11,270 nt of DNA, taken from positions 1 through 11,270 of the forward strand of contig JAISZM010000055.1 in the NCBI GenBank assembly GCA_031269205.1, given 5' to 3'. Under the pieces are notes generated by a model, which made no database searches, was not told the origin of the DNA, and saw only the letters and a list, made by a program, of their open reading frames with translations. Position numbers and translations under genes: made by a program. Origin of the DNA: Eubacteriales Family XIII. Incertae Sedis bacterium. Its GTDB lineage: Bacteria; Bacillota; Clostridia; Peptostreptococcales; Anaerovoracaceae. The number at the start of each line of letters is the position of its first letter. The stretch's first letter is position 1. Below are positions 7,310 to 11,270 of this stretch, one piece after another.

Positions 7310-7678
7310 CTACATTCTCTCATTCAGCGCCCCGCTCGACGCGATTTGACGCAAGATATTATCCAACGTTCCGTAACCTTCGAATACGCGCATCCCCCTC
7401 AACATCAGATATTCGGCGGCGCCGGGTCCGATCTTCGCCACGACTACGGCCTCGCAGTCGTTAAGGATATCCAGCACGGCGTCGAAAGCCGTCGCGCTGT
7501 GCCCTCCCTCCGAGCAGGCTCGCGTGACCGCGCGCGTTTCTCTGTAGTCGTACTCTCCGCCATCGACATCGTAGATACGGAACTGCTCCGCTCTGCCGAA
7601 ATGCCGGTGTACGGTCAGCCCGTCCTCCGACGCCACGGCTATACGGCGCTTTTCATCTCCTGTTCGGGCCATACTCAT
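7310..7678 (-). CDS. NifX/NifB-C-terminal-domain protein (Fe-Mo cofactor biosynthesis family)
   Basis: A 122-residue single-domain protein of the dinitrogenase iron-molybdenum cofactor family. RRIAVASEDG begins the ribonuclease-H-like fold, and HRHFGRAEQFRIYDVDGG (24-41) is the signature, with His26 a likely cluster contact. Cys55, the DILNDCEAVVVAKIG segment and the closing VFEGYGTL are also typical. Members bind or chaperone NifB-cofactor type clusters; the same domain is fused to the C-terminus of many NifB proteins and is separate here. Its ATG overlaps the TGA of the nifB-like gene by four bases (ATGA), implying translational coupling and probably a stoichiometric partnership. A second in-frame ATG is residue 3. 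It precedes the nifH-like gene by 25 bp. Confidence 0.85.
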   Translation of the reverse strand: MSMARTGDEKRRIAVASEDGLTVHRHFGRAEQFRIYDVDGGEYDYRETRAVTRACSEGGHSATAFDAVLDILNDCEAVVVAKIGPGAAEYLMLRGMRVFEGYGTLDNILRQIASSGALNERM

Positions 7679-8550
7679 CCGTGCGAAAACACCGTTTCAG
7701 CCCGTTCGCGGAACACCTCGGCCGCGTAGTCGCTGACTCCGGGTATGCCTATCGCATCCGCGCGGCAATGTTGGCAATGCCGGAACACATCGATATACTT
7801 CTCCGCTTCCCTTCGGGCGAGATCTATTTCCTCGCAGGACGGTTCTCTGAAATCCACAAACACGTACTGCGGTATGAGCGGTATGATGTTATACAGCATC
7901 GCACCGGCCGACGCGACCGTCTCCGCGACTTCTTTGATATGCGCGCCGTTGACTCCCGGTATCAGCACGGTGTTCACCTTTATCACGGTTCCCGCTTTGG
8001 CCATCGCGCGGATGCCCGCGAGTTGGTTTTCTATGAGGATGCGCGCCCCTTCGTTCCCCTCGTACCTGACGCCTCTGTAAGATACGGACAGGACTATGCG
8101 CGATAGTATGTCGGGATCCACGGCGTTTACGGTCACGGTGAGCGTGTCTATGCCGAGTTCGATGAGTTCGTCCGCGCGCTCATTCAGCAAAAGGCCATTC
8201 GTGCTAATGCACTTCAAGAGTGCGGGATGCGCGCGGCCGACCGCGCGCAACGACTCAAACATCCCGTCGCCTACGAGACTGTCTCCCGGCCCCGCGACGC
8301 CGACGACGGACAGCTCGCCGCATACGCGAAGTGTCGCGTCCACCTGCCCGACCGCCTCGGCGGGTTTCAGTATCGCGGAAGAAACGCCGGGGCGGTTTTC
8401 GTCGCCGTTCAACGAGCGTCTGCAAAAACCGCATTCTATGTTGCAGGCGGGGCATACGGGCAGATGTATCCTCGCCTTGTTACCGGGTGAGCCGAAACAA
8501 GGGTGCTGTGATCTGATCCTGTTGATATTCCTCTCCGCACTTTTTTTCAA
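7675..8550 (-). CDS. nifB: NifB-type radical SAM protein, minimal form without NifX domain
   Basis: From the chosen TTG at 8550 the protein has 291 residues. Seen: HPCF (16-19), then PACNIECGFC with the radical-SAM CxxxCxxC at Cys36, Cys40 and Cys43, ENRPGV (51-56), VGVAGPGDSL, and near the C-terminus HCQHCRADAIG with Cys259 and Cys262. These are the hallmark NifB elements, including the extra cysteines that hold accessory iron-sulfur clusters. NifB fuses two Fe4S4 clusters with a SAM-derived carbide into NifB-co. The NifX domain is absent and encoded by the next gene, as in archaeal-type short NifB. There is no in-frame ATG. The frame opens at TTG 8625, which has no ribosome site. TTG 8550 gives the usual short lead before HPCF and has a weak GGAA about 8 nt upstream. 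The product call is strong; the start is uncertain. Confidence 0.88.
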   Translation of the reverse strand: MKKSAERNINRIRSQHPCFGSPGNKARIHLPVCPACNIECGFCRRSLNGDENRPGVSSAILKPAEAVGQVDATLRVCGELSVVGVAGPGDSLVGDGMFESLRAVGRAHPALLKCISTNGLLLNERADELIELGIDTLTVTVNAVDPDILSRIVLSVSYRGVRYEGNEGARILIENQLAGIRAMAKAGTVIKVNTVLIPGVNGAHIKEVAETVASAGAMLYNIIPLIPQYVFVDFREPSCEEIDLARREAEKYIDVFRHCQHCRADAIGIPGVSDYAAEVFRERAETVFSHG

Positions 8551-8649
8551 TCTCAGTTCCGTGACACTATACCTACGGGTTCTGCCAACAACGCAGACCG
8601 ACAAAAAGACCGACGCGCCGCGCAATATTTAGTTGCCGGAGCAATAAGA

Positions 8650-8826
8650 TCATCTCGTCTTGAGTTTTTCCGTCTTCTCTATCAGAACGACCTTCCCGTC
8701 CTGTATGGATATCGTTACGGAACCATATCTAATCGTTTTGATGTACTCAAGCAAAATATGAAAATGATTCTCTGAAATCTTTTCGTTGAGCGCGTCCATA
8801 CTGTCAGCTAATCTCTCCGCCTCCAT
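8650..8826 (-). CDS. Small DUF2292/YezD-like protein, 58 residues
   Basis: First gene of the operon and easily missed for its size. The ATG at 8826 has a good ribosome site (GAAGGGA, 7 nt spacing, 8834-8840). Residues 1-20 are polar and helical. The C-terminal half contains IRYGSVTISIQDGKVVLIEK and then TEKLKTR, which matches what I know of the DUF2292/YezD family: a YGSV beta-hairpin, a DGKV turn and the closing IEKTEK. Function is unknown. From memory, members often sit next to sulfate, sulfonate or cysteine assimilation genes, which fits the MccAB-like genes downstream. It ends 99 bp before the chosen nifB start, or 24 bp before the upstream TTG alternative. Family assignment is by eye from motif memory. 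Confidence 0.78.
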   Translation of the reverse strand: MEAERLADSMDALNEKISENHFHILLEYIKTIRYGSVTISIQDGKVVLIEKTEKLKTR

Positions 8827-8858
8827 AGCAACATCCCTTCCACTTCAATATCTTATTT

Positions 8859-8870
8859 AACATATATGTT
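8859..8870. promoter_or_regulatory. 12-bp perfect palindrome in the operon leader (operator candidate)
   Basis: AACATATATGTT lies just downstream of the predicted transcription start and upstream of the ribosome site of the DUF2292-like gene. A dimeric repressor bound here would block initiation or early elongation. Its AT-richness means chance is not excluded. Confidence 0.4.
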
Positions 8871-8884
8871 TTAAATGTTATATT

Positions 8885-8913
8885 ATTATTGCATGATTCG
8901 GCGGAGATGTCAA
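8885..8913 (-). promoter_or_regulatory. Promoter of the six-gene nif/sulfur operon
   Basis: On the minus strand TTGACA (8913-8908) is a perfect -35, followed by a 17-bp spacer and AATAAT (8890-8885), which matches the -10 consensus at five of six positions. Transcription would begin near 8878, about 50 nt before the DUF2292-like ATG. No other promoter of this quality was seen within the operon, whose gaps are -4 to 99 bp. Confidence 0.7.
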
Positions 8914-8967
8914 TAACAATTTTTGTGAGGGGCGTCTGGCGCAATGGCGTCAATGGGGGTTTTGTTA

Positions 8968-8985
8968 TAGAATGATATAATTCTA
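8968..8985. promoter_or_regulatory. 18-bp near-palindrome upstream of the operon promoter
   Basis: TAGAATGATATAATTCTA pairs at eight of nine positions. It lies 55 bp upstream of the -35, a reasonable place for an activator or a second operator. It also contains TATAAT on the + strand (8976-8981) but with no matching -35 there. Confidence 0.4.
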
Positions 8986-9214
8986 AGGAAATTGAAATCA
9001 AGGATACAGACAGATACAGCGGTAAGTATTCAAGAGTAGGACTTTGGAAGAGTGGATAGAAGATTAGATTTCAATTTTTAATTGTACAAACCGCGTAAGT
9101 CATGTACATGGGGTTTTTGGAACCCACGGGACCTTGAAAATTTCATAACAGTACGAAGAAACGGGTCATAAGAGACAGCAAAGGATCGCACTGCCGTACA
9201 TAAAGAGCCGCATG

Positions 9215-9263
9215 GCATAGAGTTCCCCCCTCCCCACGAAAGGGGCGAGGGAAAGGGCTATGC
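9215..9263. terminator. Strong hairpin next to the transposase stop (terminator or ori structure)
   Basis: Outer arms GCATAG (9215-9220) and CTATGC (9258-9263) enclose a C-rich arm (9225-9235) pairing with a G-rich arm (9242-9257): CCCTC with GAGGG, CCCC with GGGG and CCC with GGG, with small bulges. It starts 13 bp beyond the stop of the transposase. It may end that transcript, or form part of the rolling-circle origin. Confidence 0.5.
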
Positions 9264-9276
9264 GATTGTCACGTTT

Positions 9277-10374
9277 TCAGCAGATCAAGCGAGCGGACAT
9301 TTGCAGCCTGCCCGAGTTAATGTGTCTCGGCACAGGCAATTGCCTGCCGCACTTGGGGCAGACAAATGGTTTCCTGTGCGGGTCAGGAGCGCGAATCGGC
9401 GCCGGTGAGCGCATCAACCTGCGGCAGCGGCCTATACGTTTCGTCTTGTCACGGTTGTTAAGGATGCCGTAGTGTCTGATTTTCATAAAGCGCTTAGGCA
9501 GAATATGAAGCAGGAAGCGCCTAATGAACTCGAGAACGTCAAGCGTCATTTGTTTTTCGTGCCCACCGTTCTTGTTATCCTTGTAGGAGAAGGTCACGGT
9601 ACGCGCATCTTTATCGAAGCGTATGATGCGTTTATCGGAGATACAGACGCGGTTTGCATATCTTGCGAGGTACATCACGGCATTGTCGGCGCGCTCCATT
9701 GGTTTTTCAAGATGACACGAGAAATCTTTGGCATAAAGCGCGGCTTTGAGAGCGTAAGGCAATTGCTCTTTACGATCCAGCGCATGAATGAAGATACCGC
9801 GGAAGAGTTTCGAGAGAACCCGGACGGGAACGAGGAAGTCTTTGTCCGAGACGTCCACGAAACGGAGTCCTCCGTCGGCAAGCCCTCCGGCGGTGATGAT
9901 GACATGAAGATGCGGATGGAACTGTAAGGTCTGCCCCCAGGTATGCAGCACAGCGGTCATTCCGGGGACGGCGCCGAGATATTTTTTATCGGCGCAGAGT
10001 TTAAGCAGAGATCGTGAGGCGGCCTCAAACAGCGCGTCGTACGCCGCTTTCTGATGCCCTAAGATGAAGCCGTTGAGTATGTCGGGCAGAGTGAACACGA
10101 CATGATAGTATTTGACGGGAAGGGAAGAGGCGAGTTGCTTTTCCGCCCATCTCGCGTTGTTTATGCCCTGACATACGGGGCAGTGACGGTCGCGGCAAGA
10201 GTGGTACACATAAGAAGTATGTCCGCACCCGCAGTAAAATACGGCAGCGCCGAGCGCGGGAGTGCGGCATGAACGTATATGGTTCATCGCTTTGACCATA
10301 GCATAGTGAGGATTGAAAGTTTCGATAAATTCATCCGCGTACGAAGAGAAGATATCGTGTATACTACTCTTCAA
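9277..10374 (-). CDS. IS91-family HUH/Y2 transposase
   Basis: A 365-residue protein from the TTG at 10374, normal for the family. Residue numbers here are from that start. An N-terminal zinc finger has Cys48, Cys50, Cys60, His64, Cys65 and Cys68 (CGCGH, then CRDRHCPVC). The HUH metal-binding motif is HPHLH at 153-157. The two catalytic tyrosines are in MYLARYANR (Tyr235 and Tyr239), giving YxxxY. A second CxxC pair (FVCPKC) lies near the C-terminus. It nicks one strand and drives rolling-circle transposition. A GTG at 10383 could be the start, but the near-perfect ribosome site GGGAGGTGAT (10379-10388) covers it and points to TTG 10374, 8 nt beyond GGAGG. The start overlaps the recombinase end by 11 bp, so translation is probably coupled. 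Confidence 0.9.
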   Translation of the reverse strand: MKSSIHDIFSSYADEFIETFNPHYAMVKAMNHIRSCRTPALGAAVFYCGCGHTSYVYHSCRDRHCPVCQGINNARWAEKQLASSLPVKYYHVVFTLPDILNGFILGHQKAAYDALFEAASRSLLKLCADKKYLGAVPGMTAVLHTWGQTLQFHPHLHVIITAGGLADGGLRFVDVSDKDFLVPVRVLSKLFRGIFIHALDRKEQLPYALKAALYAKDFSCHLEKPMERADNAVMYLARYANRVCISDKRIIRFDKDARTVTFSYKDNKNGGHEKQMTLDVLEFIRRFLLHILPKRFMKIRHYGILNNRDKTKRIGRCRRLMRSPAPIRAPDPHRKPFVCPKCGRQLPVPRHINSGRLQMSARLIC

Positions 10375-11239
10375 GGGAATCACCTCCCGCTCTGTCGAGA
10401 GGACTCACCAGCTGAGAGAAATGCTTCGTCGTAAGATGAGTGTATATGCAGGTGGATTTGATTGATTTATGGCCAAGAAGGATTTGGATCGTCCGCAGGT
10501 CAACGCCACTGTCGAGCAAATGTGTAGCGAAGCAGTGCCTGAGTGTATGGATCGTGATTCTCTTGCTTTCTTTGGGGAAAAGGCGTGTGTACTCGCGTTT
10601 GAATGCTAATTGCGAATGTTGCGGATTAGCTTTCATATCGTCATCATGGCGTCGAGGAAACAGATAAGCCCCCTTAGGCCGAAAAGCCTTGTAGTATTTG
10701 CGAAGGATGGTCAGAGAGTATATGGACAGGATGGAATAGCGTTGTTTGTGGCCTTTGCCGTCCCGCACGAACACCCGCATATTTGTTGAATCAATGTCGC
10801 CGGTGCGAACGGACAAAGCCTCGGAAATCCTGAGTCCTGACCCGTAGCATAATGAGAGTATTGCTCGGTGTTTAAGGCATAAGGCTGACAGGACAAGAAC
10901 GATTCTATCCTGCGATATGATATCCGGGAGCGGCCGGGAGAGTTTATGTTTCGGCAACGCATAAGGCGACAGGTCACGTCCCATGACGCACTGATTGAAG
11001 AAATAGTATGCGGCGCGGCAGACGTTCAGGCTTTGCGGACTTCTCTTAAGGACGGATTTTAAGCGGAGCAGGTAAGATTTCATTTCTTCGATTGTGATGT
11101 CTGCTATATCCTTGGAGAAGAAGTCGGCAATTCTTCTCAGCTGACACCGATAATTCTTGAACGTTTGATAACTGTACCCGTGTAGGTCGATCTCACGCTT
11201 CAAGGCTTCATCGTACTGGAATGGAATCGTTTTGAACAT
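10364..11239 (-). CDS. Tyrosine recombinase (XerC/phage-integrase family)
   Basis: A 291-residue site-specific recombinase of full length. The N-terminal SAM-like core-binding domain covers about residues 8-95 and the catalytic domain about 105-280. The catalytic set is complete: Arg137 in GSGLRISEAL, Lys162 or Lys165 in the beta-hairpin DGKGHKQR, His231 and Arg234 in HTLRHCFATHLL, His257 in LGHKS and the nucleophile Tyr266 in CIYTH. ATG 11239 has AGGAGG 7 nt upstream. It precedes and overlaps the Y2 transposase on the same strand, an arrangement I recall from a subgroup of IS91-like elements in which the recombinase may resolve or direct the transposition intermediate. It is not the host XerC/D judging by its location. 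Confidence 0.88.
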   Translation of the reverse strand: MFKTIPFQYDEALKREIDLHGYSYQTFKNYRCQLRRIADFFSKDIADITIEEMKSYLLRLKSVLKRSPQSLNVCRAAYYFFNQCVMGRDLSPYALPKHKLSRPLPDIISQDRIVLVLSALCLKHRAILSLCYGSGLRISEALSVRTGDIDSTNMRVFVRDGKGHKQRYSILSIYSLTILRKYYKAFRPKGAYLFPRRHDDDMKANPQHSQLAFKREYTRLFPKESKRITIHTLRHCFATHLLDSGVDLRTIQILLGHKSIKSTCIYTHLTTKHFSQLVSPLDRAGGDSLEE

Positions 11240-11270
11240 GGTAATACCTCCTCGTGTTCAAGATAAGTAA

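Larger units (their letters stand above)
8827..9276. other. Non-coding region, 450 bp, between the nif/sulfur operon and the insertion element
   Basis: It holds, from left to right, the leader and promoter of the operon, a GC-rich block with two GGCGTC copies 15 bp apart (8931-8936 and 8946-8951), an 18-bp near-palindrome, an 11-bp inverted repeat (8989-8999 with 9067-9077), small hairpins at 9101-9125 and the strong hairpin beside the transposase stop. No T-box, SAM or other known riboswitch is evident: the leader from promoter to first ATG is only about 50 nt. I see no gene here. Confidence 0.6.
9101..11270 (-). mobile_element. IS91-family element with accessory tyrosine recombinase (ends approximate)
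   Basis: The tyrosine recombinase and the HUH/Y2 transposase run in the same direction with overlapping ends, and make up nearly all of 9277-11239. The transposase-side (ori-like) end should lie somewhere in 9101-9276: candidates are the hairpin GGGTTTTTGGAACCC at 9111-9125 with the palindrome CATGTACATG at 9101-9110, and the larger hairpin at 9215-9263. The other (ter) end is probably at or beyond the window edge. IS91-type elements move by rolling-circle replication and leave no target duplication, so none is expected. The element appears to be lower in GC than the operon, which suggests recent arrival. It sits upstream of the operon promoter and does not disrupt any recognised gene. Confidence 0.7.

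Noticed and set aside
4190..8826. Ordinary nitrogen-fixation (nif) operon
   Set aside because: NifD, NifK, NifE and NifN are missing, no nitrogen regulator is visible, and the co-transcribed genes belong to sulfur amino acid metabolism.
8827..8880. SAM or T-box riboswitch in front of the sulfur genes
   Set aside because: The leader is only about 50 nt and AT-rich, too short for either class, and no T-box sequence or SAM-I core is seen.
8804..9001. 65-codon minus-strand frame upstream of nifB
   Set aside because: It overlaps the DUF2292-like ATG in another frame and spans the promoter; it has no recognisable domain. The DUF2292-like frame has the better ribosome site and family motif.

Overview
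The window looks like a moderately GC-rich chromosome of a Gram-positive, probably anaerobic bacterium of the Clostridia type. This is an inference from strong Shine-Dalgarno sites, a sortase-type surface protein with an SdrD-B-like domain, NifB and NifH homologues, and a B. subtilis MccAB-like gene pair. No rRNA, tRNA or CRISPR array is visible. Almost everything is on the minus strand.

Layout from left to right. (1) 3-446 (+) is the C-terminal part of a transglutaminase-like protein cut by the window edge. (2) 481-3876 (-) is a large secreted, wall-anchored protein. It has a signal peptide, an acidic Thr/Ala/Pro repeat tract, a long unrecognised ectodomain, an SdrD-B-like domain, a Pro-rich stalk, a QPKTS sorting motif, a membrane helix and a basic tail. 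(3) 3877-4189 is intergenic. It holds that gene's promoter, two compact hairpins and a 15-bp tandem repeat. (4) 4190-8826 (-) is a six-gene operon, in transcription order: a 58-residue DUF2292/YezD-like protein (not covered by the long ORFs), a NifB radical-SAM protein, a NifX-type protein, a NifH-type iron protein, a cystathionine lyase/synthase (MccB/MetB family) and a CBS/cysteine-synthase-family enzyme (MccA-like). A near-consensus promoter lies in front. (5) 8827-9276 is non-coding DNA with the promoter, two palindromes and the downstream end of an insertion element. (6) 9277-11270 (-) is a tyrosine recombinase followed by an overlapping IS91-family HUH/Y2 transposase.

The operon is the most interesting part. 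NifB builds the carbide-containing iron-sulfur precursor of nitrogenase-type cofactors, NifX-type proteins carry such clusters, and NifH donates low-potential electrons. Here they share a transcript with two sulfur amino acid enzymes and a small protein family that I recall from sulfur-assimilation loci. There is no NifD, NifK, NifE or NifN in the window. The best reading is a nitrogenase-like system for sulfur rather than nitrogen, by analogy with methylthio-alkane reductase (MarBHDK). The catalytic DK-type subunits would be encoded elsewhere, or the system works without them. The MccAB-like pair would then channel released sulfur or thiol into cysteine, homocysteine or methionine. That role is inference.
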